Shown here: piece by piece, positions 8,941 through 17,679 of the stretch
Layout of the letters: the number at the start of each line of letters is the position of its first letter
Position numbering within the stretch: position 1 is the first letter of the stretch
Assembly (NCBI GenBank): GCA_963734185.1
Contig: CAVTGA010000001.1
Coordinates: 2,976,001 to 3,040,000 of the forward strand
Origin: PALSA-894 sp963734185
GTDB taxonomy: Bacteria > Pseudomonadota > Alphaproteobacteria > Rhizobiales > Xanthobacteraceae
Direction of reading: 5' to 3'
DNA length: 64,000 bases
Program-made: the position numbers and the translations under genes
The notes under the pieces: model-generated
The model's database searches: none
Told to the model about the DNA's origin: nothing
What the model saw: only the letters and a program-made list of their open reading frames with translations

Positions 8941-9252
8941 CTACACCAATTCCAAACGTAGAGACCGCCCAACAATCTTCGCCGCACGCTGCAACGTCGC
9001 GAGAGTGACATTTCCATCCTTTGGGTCGAGCAGACGGCCGATCTGGCTGCGGCTGGTTCCCATCCGCTCTGCGAGGCGCCGGCGTGACAGATTGCCGGCC
9101 TTCATCGCTTCGCTAAGCTGCCAAGCCAGCACTTCCTTGATGGCGATGGCCTCAAATTCTTCGAGCTTGCCCCTCTCCTTTAGGAAGTCGTCAAGCGTGC
9201 TGAGCTCGCTGACCGAGCGGCGTGCTGCCTTCCTTTTCTTCTTCGTCGTCAT
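8941..9252 (-). CDS. XRE-family antitoxin (HigA-like)
   Basis: 103 residues. A basic N-terminus (MTTKKKRKAARRS) is followed by a helix-turn-helix of the XRE/Cro type around residues 55-95 (LSRRRLAERMGTSRSQIGRL). It lies 8 bases after the HigB-like toxin on the same strand, the reversed toxin-first order typical of higBA modules. It would neutralise the toxin and repress the shared promoter. The antitoxin may be transcribed alone or with the toxin. Confidence 0.85.
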   Translation of the reverse strand: MTTKKKRKAARRSVSELSTLDDFLKERGKLEEFEAIAIKEVLAWQLSEAMKAGNLSRRRLAERMGTSRSQIGRLLDPKDGNVTLATLQRAAKIVGRSLRLELV

Positions 9253-9260
9253 GATGCCTC

Positions 9261-9584
9261 CTAACTTTCGTATTCTTTCTTCCGTTTCCGCGCCAGCGCC
9301 AGGTCTTCGTCCGGCGTCTTCTGGGTCTTTTTGATGAAGCCGTGGAGCGCGACGATGCGACCTTGTTCGATGCTGATCAGCACGCGGGCGATCCGGTTGC
9401 TGGGCAGGTCGGTCCGGACCTCCCACAGCCCTTGACCCAGCGACCGGCACAACGGCATGGCGATCGGCCAGCGGTACTGCACCCGCGCCAAGTCTTGGCC
9501 GATCGCGTCGCACTCCGCATCGTCCAAGCCCCGCAGCCATTCCCGCACAACCTCGGTGCCGCCCCGCGTTCGGTAGAACGTCAA
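9261..9584 (-). CDS. RelE/ParE-superfamily toxin (HigB, phage Gp49-like)
   Basis: 107 residues matching the HigB/Gp49 group: TFYRTRGGTEVVREWLRGLD at the N-terminus, the central LWEVRTDLPSNRIARVL and a C-terminal ALHGFIKKTQKTPDEDL, where basic residues form the mRNA-cleavage site in characterised members. No ATG is available; TTG at 9584 is annotated, and an ATT two codons upstream fits the family N-terminus (IQLTFYRT) equally well. An AT-rich box (tatcatatata on the minus strand) just upstream looks like a promoter and may be the autoregulated operator. Confidence 0.85.
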   Translation of the reverse strand: MTFYRTRGGTEVVREWLRGLDDAECDAIGQDLARVQYRWPIAMPLCRSLGQGLWEVRTDLPSNRIARVLISIEQGRIVALHGFIKKTQKTPDEDLALARKRKKEYES

Positions 9585-9948
9585 CTGAATCTTGCGGGGC
9601 GTCCTACCGGCCAGGTGGGCCTATATATGATACATGTACCATGGAATGGTCATGCGGTGCAACGGAGTTCGCGTCCATCGCGGTAGTCTAATCGATTCAC
9701 GAAATTCGGAACGCCCGCACGCCGCCGTAGGGTCCACAGGGGGAGCCGGCCTATCCGTCGGGCTGACCAAAAACTGCGGCGCCTGCCACCAGACCTACCG
9801 GTCGAACAAAAGCTGATTACGCAGCCCTAGATTCACGATTCCTGCGCTTTGTTCACGCTCGTCATAAGAACATCACGGACTTGCCGCATGCGCGTGTGTG
9901 CGTTTACGATCATCGCGTCGGTGGGATGCAAGGAGCCGTGGATCATCG
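9585..9948. other. Intergenic region between divergent TA module and small membrane gene
   Basis: 364 bases. The part next to the toxin holds a short palindromic AT-rich stretch (tgatacatgtacc) that could be a TA operator and promoter. No convincing gene was found in the remainder; short open frames lack a ribosome site or conserved features. Confidence 0.4.
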
Positions 9949-10422
9949 ATGGTAAACATCATACTGCCGCTGCTTCTTCTGGCCGCCGCCGCGGGACTGT
10001 GGAAGGTCGGCTTTCAAAAGATACCTCTGCTCTTAGTGTTGGCCGCAGGTGTGGCGGCATTTGAGGCCTTTGGGTCCAAGCATCCTGTGGAGATGATGGC
10101 CGTTTTGGCCGTGGTCGCGGCAGCGCTCTTCTTTGGCGGACTACTGCTGTACATTCTATACCTAAAACTCAAAACCAGATCGGACCTCAGGGACGTCGAA
10201 GCCGCAAAACAACGGCGTGCCGTTGAAGTGTCTCAAGGGCAATTCACGTCACCTCGGTCAACGTCAGCAGACCAGCGAAAAGGCGCCGACGGTACATTCT
10301 ATGACGTCCGCTACGATTTCTCGCGCGGGATTGAGCAAATGAACCAACTCGCCTGCGGGCGAGAGTATTGGATTTCGCCGGACCGAAACCACAGGTTCTA
10401 CGGCAAACGATTTGTATTGTGA
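9949..10422 (+). CDS. Hypothetical small membrane protein
   Basis: 157 residues, not recognised. Hydrophobic stretches near residues 2-17 and 24-38 and a longer one at 48-73 (MMAVLAVVAAALFFGGLLLY) are followed by a soluble charged tail of about 85 residues ending in EYWISPDRNHRFYGKRFVL. A ribosome site AAGGAG sits 13 bases before the ATG. G+C content is moderate, as elsewhere in this accessory stretch. The following 239 bases to the dCTP deaminase stop show nothing clear. Confidence 0.5.
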   Translation: MVNIILPLLLLAAAAGLWKVGFQKIPLLLVLAAGVAAFEAFGSKHPVEMMAVLAVVAAALFFGGLLLYILYLKLKTRSDLRDVEAAKQRRAVEVSQGQFTSPRSTSADQRKGADGTFYDVRYDFSRGIEQMNQLACGREYWISPDRNHRFYGKRFVL

Positions 10423-10661
10423 ATCGGGAAAAAACAGCGCGTGGACACCACCCTCTTCGTGGAAAGAGAAGATGGATCGCTGGAGAAGGCCTAAGTCGAC
10501 TCGCTCTCGCCGCTCTTTGTATTTCAGTATTTGCCGTGAGCCATTCGGCAGGACTTATACACGAACGACAAACCTCAAAATGAGCATCATGCATCCGCTT
10601 TCGGGCGCACCGCGACCAAATCGCCATCGGTCGGGGCCTTGTTGAGCCTGACGGCAGGCCG

Positions 10662-11216
10662 CTATGCGCTCTGGCCGCTGAACTGACCTTTGTAGCCCTT
10701 ATCGGGAGTTCCGAGTGTCTGTTCAAATATGAGCTGGCAAATACGCATTCCGGTTCTAAGGCGTATTGGAAGCCTTCCGTGATTGATCATTTCCAGCCTA
10801 ATGTGACCGTCAAACCCTGCGTGGATAGTCGGCGCGGTGATATGAACGCCTAAGCCAAGCCGGGCCAAAGAACTTTTGCCTTCAACTCGTGCAGCAATCC
10901 GATTGTGAGAGAGAAGGTTCACGTATTCGTTTGTCCAAGCAAGAACGAGGCGGTTAGGCTTCAGAAGAAATCCATCTGTTGCGTCGATGGTTCTCTTCTC
11001 CGAGATTTGGCCCAATGTCGTTTCTGATTGGAAGTCCTTGTGGTTTGGATCAATTATAATCTCAAGGCCGCCTACTTCATTCTTGAATTCGGTCAAGTTT
11101 GGATCGAGCGTCAGATCAACGGCAGTAGAACTGAATGCCTTTTCGTCCGGCAGAGGATCAATGATGATCTGCCCCTTCTCAAGTGCGAGTTTGATCTCTC
11201 GATCCGTCAGGATCAC
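10662..11216 (-). CDS. dcd: dCTP deaminase family protein (short form, second copy)
   Basis: 184 residues, the normal length of trimeric bacterial dCTP deaminase, which converts dCTP to dUTP (or dUMP in bifunctional forms). Active-site blocks are present: RVEGKSSLARLGLGVH (Ser and Arg), IHAGFDGHIRLEMINHG (catalytic Glu in LEMINHG) and RTGMRICQLIF. The core genome already carries a longer dCTP deaminase at 54644-55750, so this copy is extra. It sits with a 79-aa gene in low-G+C accessory DNA beside a TA module. dCTP deaminases are established antiphage effectors that deplete dCTP, but those usually have added domains; a phage-derived nucleotide gene is the alternative. Confidence 0.88.
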   Translation of the reverse strand: MILTDREIKLALEKGQIIIDPLPDEKAFSSTAVDLTLDPNLTEFKNEVGGLEIIIDPNHKDFQSETTLGQISEKRTIDATDGFLLKPNRLVLAWTNEYVNLLSHNRIAARVEGKSSLARLGLGVHITAPTIHAGFDGHIRLEMINHGRLPIRLRTGMRICQLIFEQTLGTPDKGYKGQFSGQSA

Positions 11217-11231
11217 CCGTCCGTCCCCGCG

Positions 11232-11471
11232 TCACCCCACGACAATGCCTTTATCGACCCATACCCGCCATTGACCCCGGAAGGTTTCGCGTGGGAGTTC
11301 AACTAACAAGTGCCCGTTTTCATGACCAACCGGAAAACCAACATCAAGCGACTCGTTTTTTATCGCCCGCTTATCGACAACTAGCTGTTCCGGTCCATCA
11401 ACCGTTTCAACTTTGACGATCTTCTCGCTTGGATGTTGTCCGGGGCCGATTTCTTGAATTCTGACCCGCAT
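11232..11471 (-). CDS. Hypothetical 79-aa protein paired with dCTP deaminase
   Basis: 79 residues, no family recognised. It is beta-rich in appearance (VRIQEIGPGQHPSEKIVKVE, RGQWRVWVDKGIVVG) with no membrane helix. It lies 15 bases upstream of the dCTP deaminase on the same strand and is probably co-transcribed. A GGGAG ribosome site precedes the ATG. A role as regulator or partner of the deaminase is only suggested by position. Confidence 0.55.
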   Translation of the reverse strand: MRVRIQEIGPGQHPSEKIVKVETVDGPEQLVVDKRAIKNESLDVGFPVGHENGHLLVELPRETFRGQWRVWVDKGIVVG

Positions 11472-11885
11472 CGTGGTCTCCCAGGACGAGCGGCAATTTT
11501 CCCCTATCGGTTGGGGATTGCCTAGTGATTCGAACTAGATTTAGCACTTTCATCCACAAGCGTAAAAGAATGCACTCATGAACGAAGCAGGAACAAGTAT
11601 TGCAAAGGTTCGTTCCATTCTCAAGAGAAATGAGCATGACGGACTGAGACACGACTTTCGCTCGCTTGTATCCCTGGAAAGTATCCGAGGATCGCATACT
11701 TCGAATTATGAATATACTCTAATATATCAAATTTTAATGAACATAATCCTTGACAGCGCACCGCCGCCCCGGTAGGCTTATCCCCGTCTCGACGGGTGCG
11801 CGCTGGCCAACGCCGCCCCCGCCGAAGGCCGGCAAGCCCTCGAGCTGCCTGGCGCACGGCCCACCCCCATCGACGGAGATCTGCC
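11472..11885. other. AT-rich intergenic region between divergent genes
   Basis: 414 bases between the deaminase operon and the double-HTH gene. The segment 11690-11750 is strikingly AT-rich against the surrounding G+C. A 65-codon frame (11578-11775) starting MNEAGTSIAKV crosses it, but its end overlaps the promoter listed separately and no family is recognised, so it is not called a gene. Confidence 0.4.
11750..11778 (+). promoter_or_regulatory. Putative promoter of the double-HTH gene
   Basis: A perfect TTGACA, 17-bp spacer, then TAGGCT. Transcription would begin near 11785, about 100 bases before the ATG. The AT-rich DNA immediately upstream could be an UP element or a silencer-binding site. 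Confidence 0.5.
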
Positions 11886-12785
11886 ATGACGACGGACCGC
11901 AGCCGCGCGGCGCTCGAACGGCGCTACACACCCCGATTCCTCGCCCGCGCGCGCCGCCGCTTCGAGCGCACGCCCGAGCCGGCGGCCGCGATCGCCGCCG
12001 ACCTCGGGATCCATCCGCGCAGCCTGACGCGGCTGGCCAAGAAGCTCCGATGGGCGCGGCGCAACGCGCGGCCGCGCCCGACCTCCCCCGACACCGCCAT
12101 CGGCGCAGACCGATCCACGATGACGGACCGCCGCCGCTCGTCGCTGGCGCGCTTCTACACGCCGGAACTCCTGGCCCACGCCCGCCGCCGTTACGAGGAG
12201 ACGGCCGAGCCGGCGGGGCCGATCGCCGCCGATCTCGGCATCCACACGTGCAGCCTCAGCCGGCTCGCCCGCAACCTCGGATGGGTGCGGCGCAACGCCG
12301 GGCAGCGCGGCTTGACGACTGCGATGCGGCTGGCGGAAGAGGCGCATGCGGCGGCCGCAGCCCGGGCCGAGGAGGCGCCGGCCGTGCCCGCGGAAGCGCC
12401 CGTGTCCGATGCGCCAACGCTCGACCGGCTGGAGCAGGCGGTGCTCAAGGAGCTCGCAAGTGTCGAGGCGATGCGCAAGCAGTTCGGCGCCGAGCCCTAC
12501 GAGCCGCGGGACGCCGAGCGCACGGCACGCACGCTCGCCAATCTCACCGACACGCTCGGCAAGCTCAAGCGCATGCGCGCCGGCGTTACGGAGCATGCGC
12601 GACCGCAGGACGATTACGACGACTGGCCCGAGGACATCGATGCATTCCGTAACGAGCTTGCGCGGCGTATCCGCGTCTTTGTGGAAAGTGAGACCGCCGG
12701 CATGCCGAAATGCCCGACCTGCGGCCAGGTGTGGCGGGAGGCGGAGACAGCGGCCGCCACGGCCCAAGCCGAGGTGCCTGCGTGA
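11886..12785 (+). CDS. Protein with duplicated N-terminal helix-turn-helix module
   Basis: 299 residues. Residues 1-62 and about 79-140 are two copies of the same ~60-residue unit: RRYTPRFLARARRRFERT and RFYTPELLAHARRRYEET, each followed by a helix-turn-helix (AAIAADLGIHPRSLTRLAKK and GPIAADLGIHTCSLSRLARN). An Ala/Glu-rich linker leads to a helical region and a C-terminal CPTCGQVW pair that could be half of a zinc site. The HTH type (AADLGIH..SL.RLAK) resembles terminase small-subunit and transposase-like DNA-binding modules. Similar single-copy proteins occur in Rhizobiales; function unknown. Confidence 0.6.
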   Translation: MTTDRSRAALERRYTPRFLARARRRFERTPEPAAAIAADLGIHPRSLTRLAKKLRWARRNARPRPTSPDTAIGADRSTMTDRRRSSLARFYTPELLAHARRRYEETAEPAGPIAADLGIHTCSLSRLARNLGWVRRNAGQRGLTTAMRLAEEAHAAAAARAEEAPAVPAEAPVSDAPTLDRLEQAVLKELASVEAMRKQFGAEPYEPRDAERTARTLANLTDTLGKLKRMRAGVTEHARPQDDYDDWPEDIDAFRNELARRIRVFVESETAGMPKCPTCGQVWREAETAAATAQAEVPA

Positions 12786-13265
12786 TCCCTCCCCCTCCAG
12801 GGCCCCCGAAGGGGGAGGGTGGCCATAGGCGGCCTTCGGCCGCCATTCTTGGCGCTAAGAACGCCGATGCGAAGCATCGGCTATAGTGAGCAGAGCGAAC
12901 GAGGAGACGGGTGGGGCTCGTGCCTATTGCGACAGCCCCACCCGGCCGCTCGCTTCGCTCGCGTCCACCCTCCCCCTTCGGGGCAGGGCTATCGCATGTG
13001 AGGCCGCTGTCTGTTTATCGCGCCGAAAGTGCCACAGCCCCTCCCCCCTTGTGGGGGAGGTCGACCCGCTGAAGCGTTAGCGAAGGCGGGGCGGGAGGGG
13101 GTCTTCCTTTCCTTCTACGCCAGAAGACTTCTTGCGCCTGCGGCCAGTCCCCCTCCGGCTCGCTTCGCTCGCCACCTCCCCCACAAGGGGGGAGGGGGCT
13201 GTGGCGCTTTCGGCGCAGCAAACAAGCATCAGCGCCACATGCGATAGGCCTGCCCCCTGCGGAGA
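12786..13265. repeat. Dense block of palindromic repeats (ccctcccc..ggggaggg families)
   Basis: 480 bases without a gene. It holds ccctccccctcca paired with gaagggggaggg, a gcggccttcggccgc hairpin, a ccctcccccttcggggcagg element, and a long composite (13037-13205) whose outer arms read ctccccccttgtgggggagg and its complement. The last is the same family found inside lhr and the ligase gene. Strong structure could isolate the double-HTH gene and the convergent Bug-protein gene. Confidence 0.75.
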
Positions 13266-13269
13266 GGAT

Positions 13270-14250
13270 TCACTCCACCTTGAGCTTCAGCTCGCCGATC
13301 AGCGTGCCCCATTTCTTGCGCTCGGCCACGATGAACTCCGCGAACGTCTTGCGGTCGGAGACGACCGGGTCGGCGATCACGGTGGCGAAGCGCTCCTTCA
13401 CCACCGCTTCCTGCGTCGCGGCGCGCGTCGCCCGCTCGATGGTGGCGACGATGTCCTCCGGCGTGCCGGCGCGTACGCCGACGCCGAACCATGACGCGGT
13501 GTCGAAGCCGGCGACCGTATCGGCCACCGTCGGGATCTCAGGCAGAAGCGGCGAGCGCTGGAGCGAGGTGACGCCGAGCGGCTTCACGGTCCCGCCGCGC
13601 ACCTGCCCGATGATCGAGGTCGCGTTGTCGAACATGAGGTCGACCTGGCCGGCGACCAGATCGTTCACCGCCGGCGCGCTGCCGCGATACGGGATGTGGT
13701 TCATCTCGGTGCCGGTCATGCGCTTGAACAGCTCGGCCGAGAGATGGATGGTCGAGCCGCTCCCTGAGGAGGCGTAGTTGAGCTTGCCCGGATTGGCCTT
13801 GGCGTAGGCGATCAGCTCCTTGACCGAGCCGACTTCGAGACCTTTGCGCACCACCAGGATGTTGGGCAGGCTCGCGACCTGCGCGATCGGCAGCAGGTCC
13901 TTCTCCGGATCGTAGGCGAGCTTGGCGTAGAGGTACTGGTTGATCGCGATCTGCGGCGGCACGATCAGGATCTGCGAGCCGTCGGTCGGACCCTTGGCGA
14001 TGCGGTCCATGCCGATGTTAGCGGCGGCGCCGGAAATGTTCTCCACGACCAGGTTGGTGCGCCACATCGCGGCGAACCGGTCGGCCATGATGCGGCCGAT
14101 CACGTCGGTGGCGCCGCCGGCCGGATACGGCACCACGACCTTGATGGTCTGAGTGCCGGGATAGGTCCCTTGCGCCCGCGCGGGACGCGCCAACGGCAGC
14201 AGGGCCGCGGCGGCGAGGCCTTTCGAAACGGTGCGGCGCGAGACTTTCAT
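13270..14250 (-). CDS. Bug-family tripartite tricarboxylate transporter substrate-binding protein
   Basis: 326 residues. The N-terminus SRRTVSKGLAAAALLPLARP is a Tat-like signal peptide. The mature part begins with the Bug signature (IKVVVPYPAGGATDVIGRIM) and continues with conserved blocks VVENISGAAANIGMDRIAKG and GSGSTIHLSAELFKRMTG. Such proteins bind carboxylates or related small molecules in the periplasm. No TctA/TctB genes are adjacent, the usual situation for the many orphan Bug proteins. It is divergent from the protease-STAND operon. Confidence 0.9.
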   Translation of the reverse strand: MKVSRRTVSKGLAAAALLPLARPARAQGTYPGTQTIKVVVPYPAGGATDVIGRIMADRFAAMWRTNLVVENISGAAANIGMDRIAKGPTDGSQILIVPPQIAINQYLYAKLAYDPEKDLLPIAQVASLPNILVVRKGLEVGSVKELIAYAKANPGKLNYASSGSGSTIHLSAELFKRMTGTEMNHIPYRGSAPAVNDLVAGQVDLMFDNATSIIGQVRGGTVKPLGVTSLQRSPLLPEIPTVADTVAGFDTASWFGVGVRAGTPEDIVATIERATRAATQEAVVKERFATVIADPVVSDRKTFAEFIVAERKKWGTLIGELKLKVE

Positions 14251-14383
14251 GGCTTACCTCCGATTTTGTGCGAGCATAGCGCAGAACGGCGAAATGGCGA
14301 GCCTCGCCTCCGGCTGCGCACCATTGCTGCTTCTGGATGCGCTCTGGTAGGTTCACAGCCTCTTTTGGAGGGGGCGCGATCCG

Positions 14384-15643
14384 ATGAACCCGACACCGTC
14401 CACCCACGGCGACGTCACGCCTTCGGCAATCGAGCCGGCTGCTTCGCCGGGCGAACGGCTGGCGCGGCAGCGCCGGCTCCTCGCGGCGCGGGAGGCCGCC
14501 AACACCGGACTCGAATCCGCGGCCATAACCGAGGAGAGCATGGCGGCCGATGCGCCGGTCCCGCATCCGGACGACGTGTTCGCGCGCATCGACAGCCTGA
14601 TCAAGCGGATGCCGCCGAGCGAGATCGGCGACCCGGCGGAGTTTCGCAAAGCGCTCGAGCTCCTGCATCGTCACGGCGATCCGGCGTTGCGCAAGCTGGT
14701 CGATCCCGCTGCCGGACAGGACGCGACGATGGACGAGATCGGGGCGCTCGAAGCGATCGTCATCGCCGATGGCTCGCGCCCGAGCTTTCTGCTGAAGGAC
14801 GGGCTGCCTCCGATCGAGCACCCGTTCCTGGGGACCTGGGCGGACGACATCGCCGTGTTCCGGGCCGACGTGAAGACGGTGGCGATCGCGGTCGGGCGGG
14901 TGCAGCCCGCCGGAGGACACGCCTCCCGGTATGTCGGCAGCGCGTCGCTGGTCGATCGGGCGAAAGGACTCGCCCTGACCAACTACCACGTCCTCGACGA
15001 CGCGCGCACCAAGCTCAAAATCGCGATGATCCAGACCGACCGCACGGTGAAGATCGTCGGAGATCTCGAGCTCGATTTCGTCGGCGAGGCCGACAATCCC
15101 GCCACCAACCGTTTCAAGGTAGTCGAGGCGATGCTGCCGGAAAATTTCGGGCGCGGCTTCGGCCATGTCGATGCCGCCGTGCTGCGCATCGAGCCGGTCA
15201 ACGCCCAGAGCGTCCTGCCGGCCCGGGCCGTGACCTTCAGCGCCGTGCCGGATTACATGACGGGCGACGCCGCGCGGTTGGCCTCGTTGTGCACGATCGG
15301 CTTCCCTGGCCCGCCGCCGGCCACGACCGGCAAGACCGGCGAGGTGGACTGGAGCTTCGTGACCGCGAAGCTGTTCGCCAACAGGTTCGGATTCAAGCGC
15401 CTCGCCCCGGGACGTTTCTCCCGGTCGCTCGCGAGCGACAATCGCGATACCCCGAAGATCGTGTTCGGTCACGATGCCACGACCTTCGGCGGCGCCTCGG
15501 GCTCGCCGATCATCGCGTGGAAAGACGCCGGCCCTCCGGCCTTCGGCCTGCACTTCGCCGGGACGACCGAATCCGCCAACCATGCGATCTCGGCGGCTGC
15601 GGCCGCCGACGCGCTGCGCAGCCTGGGCGTGCCGCTCCAATGA
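14384..15643 (+). CDS. Trypsin-like serine protease, first gene of protease-STAND operon
   Basis: 419 residues. Residues 1-150 are a charged, mainly helical region not recognised. The protease domain covers about 165-415, with His202 (ALTNYHVLDD), Asp263 (GHVDAAVLRI) and Ser372 (FGGASGSPI), plus the usual late strand (GLHFAGTTESANHAI). No signal peptide or membrane helix, so cytoplasmic. A TTGGAGGGGG ribosome site lies about 11 bases before the ATG. The stop overlaps the next start (ATGA). It resembles the protease part of the protease-PLD protein in the Ser and HFAG region. The long N-terminal segment may be a pro-region or docking domain. Confidence 0.85.
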   Translation: MNPTPSTHGDVTPSAIEPAASPGERLARQRRLLAAREAANTGLESAAITEESMAADAPVPHPDDVFARIDSLIKRMPPSEIGDPAEFRKALELLHRHGDPALRKLVDPAAGQDATMDEIGALEAIVIADGSRPSFLLKDGLPPIEHPFLGTWADDIAVFRADVKTVAIAVGRVQPAGGHASRYVGSASLVDRAKGLALTNYHVLDDARTKLKIAMIQTDRTVKIVGDLELDFVGEADNPATNRFKVVEAMLPENFGRGFGHVDAAVLRIEPVNAQSVLPARAVTFSAVPDYMTGDAARLASLCTIGFPGPPPATTGKTGEVDWSFVTAKLFANRFGFKRLAPGRFSRSLASDNRDTPKIVFGHDATTFGGASGSPIIAWKDAGPPAFGLHFAGTTESANHAISAAAAADALRSLGVPLQ

Positions 15644-17679
15644 ACCGCGCAGCCCGGCTCGCCGGCTGGACCAAGCTGGACGCCGACTCCTTCGCCGACG
15701 CCTACGTGCTTTGCGCCGTTCAGAACGCGAGGAAATGGGAGACCTTGGAAGCCGTGATTCCGCACGGCGGAGATGACGCCGCGTTGATTGCTGCAGCATC
15801 GAACGAAGCGGAGAATTTCGGGTTCATCTCCGAGTTGGCGCTGACGGTGACCAAGATGGAAGCGCGAAGAGGCCGGGCCGGGGAGGACATCGCCGCGCTG
15901 GTGCAGGATATCGGCTTGCCCGGACAGATGCAGGCGCTGAGCAATCGTGCGGCCGGCATGCTCGATCCCGCCATCTTCGAACACCTGGCAGCCGCCCGCG
16001 ACGCCAGTGCGTACGTGTCGGAAAACGACGGCATTATCGGCACGGCCTTCCTGGTGGCGCCCGACCTCGTGCTGACGAGCGCACACGTCGCCCTGGCGAT
16101 CGGGAAGGACGGCAACGGCGCGCCGGCATTCGAGGAAAAGCTCAGGCCGAAATTGCGCTTCTCATTCCGGCCGGAAAAGCGCGACCCGGCTCAGCAGCGG
16201 ATCGAGGTCGCGGCGAGCGGAAACGCCCCGGTCGCCTGCCGCCTTCCGCACGGCTTTCCGCCCGACCAGCTCGACCGTGCGCTCGGCCCGATCTCGGCGC
16301 GCAAACTCGATTACGCGCTCGTGCGCCTGTCGCGCATGATCACCCATGTGCCGTGGCTCGACATCAAGGAACCGAACGCGCCGCAGGAGCATCGCAAGTG
16401 CTTCGTCATCGGCTATCCCGGCGGCGGACGTGCGATCAAGTTCGACGCGGACCTCGTCACCCGGCTCGATCGCCCGGGCGCGCGCCTGTTGCATCTGGCG
16501 AATACCATCGCAGGAATGTCCGGGAGTTGCTGCGTCGGCCCTGAAGGCACGCCGGTCGGCCTGCATGAAGGAGGCTTCAATCGCGTCGACGCGAATGGAC
16601 CGGTCGTCGACCCCGCGACCGGAAAACCAATCTTCGAAAACAACCGCGCCGTCTGTCTGCTCGATATCCGCGACGCGCTGCGAGCGATGAAACCGGATCC
16701 GCTGCTTGCCAAGCCGCGCTCGTCCGGATTTGCCATCCTCGACGCAAGCCTGCGCGTGACGTGGTACGGCGCCGGGCTGCGGCTTGCCGGCGAGAATCTG
16801 GGAAAGACCTGGACCCGGTCCGTCACCGACGTCCTGGGCGCGGTCCCGTCCGGCGAGGACCCTGGTCCGGCCTTCCATCCCTGGTTCAAGCGCAAGCAGT
16901 TGGAGGATTGGATCGATGCGGCGGCGAAGATCGATGCAGCGGACCGGATAGCGTATATCAACGGAGACGCGGGAAGCGGAAAGAGCTTCGCCGTGCAGAT
17001 CCTGGCGGCGAAACTCGACGACCCGAGCAACGACCTCATCGCGCTGTCGCAGACGCAGACCACGTGGCCGTGGGCCGAGGCGGTCGCCAAGCTTCCTCGC
17101 GGCAGCGCAGGCGGAGGCGACCCGAGCCTGCGTACCGAATCCGGAGGCGTGAAGTTTGTCGAGGTGGCGGCGATCATCGCCGGGCTACGGCACCACGGCG
17201 GCGCCGACCGGGAGGCGTCGAACCGGCCGCTGTTCGTCGCGATCGACTTCGAGGGCAATGCCCAATCGATCGTCGACGCCACCCCGTGGCGTGAGTTCAT
17301 CAAGCAATTGGCATCCGAGCCATGGATCCGCCTCGCCATCATCGGCCTGTCGGAAGCCGAACGTGGTACGCTCGACGGCATTCTCGCGCACGAGCGTGCC
17401 ACCGAGACGCTGGTTCCCGAGCAGATCACGTTGGAACACGCCGGTCAGAACGACATGCAGCAGTTCATTCGCGGCATTTTCGACGACCGCGGGGTCAAGC
17501 CGAAGAAGACGGAGATCGACGACCTGCTTCGGCTTTGGCAAAACGATCCGTCGCTGCAGTCGCTGCGGCCGGAACTCCAGACCTGCACGGCGGTGCTGGC
17601 CGCGCTGAAGATCTACGGGCGGGTTACGTCCTTCGATCAACCTGCGGTCACGCCGGCCGCCGGGGGAGGTCAGCCGTGA
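15640..17679 (+). CDS. Trypsin-like protease fused to a P-loop NTPase, second gene of operon
   Basis: 679 residues. Residues 1-95 form a compact helical domain at the position where effector-associated adaptor domains sit in other bacterial trypsin conflict proteins (resemblance only). The protease domain (about 125-350) has His149 (VLTSAHVALA), Asp224 (KLDYALVRLS) and Ser294 (AGMSGSCCVG). The C-terminal half is a P-loop NTPase: Walker A GDAGSGKS at 442-449 and Walker B LFVAIDFEGN with Asp536. The start overlaps the preceding stop and the stop overlaps the following GTG, so the three genes are translated as a unit. One chain thus couples a nucleotide switch to a protease. Confidence 0.85.
   Translation: MNRAARLAGWTKLDADSFADAYVLCAVQNARKWETLEAVIPHGGDDAALIAAASNEAENFGFISELALTVTKMEARRGRAGEDIAALVQDIGLPGQMQALSNRAAGMLDPAIFEHLAAARDASAYVSENDGIIGTAFLVAPDLVLTSAHVALAIGKDGNGAPAFEEKLRPKLRFSFRPEKRDPAQQRIEVAASGNAPVACRLPHGFPPDQLDRALGPISARKLDYALVRLSRMITHVPWLDIKEPNAPQEHRKCFVIGYPGGGRAIKFDADLVTRLDRPGARLLHLANTIAGMSGSCCVGPEGTPVGLHEGGFNRVDANGPVVDPATGKPIFENNRAVCLLDIRDALRAMKPDPLLAKPRSSGFAILDASLRVTWYGAGLRLAGENLGKTWTRSVTDVLGAVPSGEDPGPAFHPWFKRKQLEDWIDAAAKIDAADRIAYINGDAGSGKSFAVQILAAKLDDPSNDLIALSQTQTTWPWAEAVAKLPRGSAGGGDPSLRTESGGVKFVEVAAIIAGLRHHGGADREASNRPLFVAIDFEGNAQSIVDATPWREFIKQLASEPWIRLAIIGLSEAERGTLDGILAHERATETLVPEQITLEHAGQNDMQQFIRGIFDDRGVKPKKTEIDDLLRLWQNDPSLQSLRPELQTCTAVLAALKIYGRVTSFDQPAVTPAAGGGQP

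Noticed and set aside
9634..9816. 60-codon plus-strand frame in the gap right of the toxin gene
   Set aside because: Low-complexity composition, no ribosome site, and the DNA near it looks like the TA operator region.
11578..11775. 65-codon frame in the AT-rich gap before the double-HTH gene
   Set aside because: No ribosome site or family resemblance; its 3' part overlaps a good TTGACA promoter.
12786..13265. Possible CRISPR array (repeated blocks with spacers)
   Set aside because: The repeats are inverted, of unequal length and irregularly spaced, and they recur elsewhere singly. They are palindromic intergenic elements, and no cas gene is present.
14018..15799. Minus-strand open frame of 593 codons opposite the first protease gene
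   Set aside because: Same antisense artefact: Arg/Gly-rich translation with no family signature, overlapping two well-supported genes.
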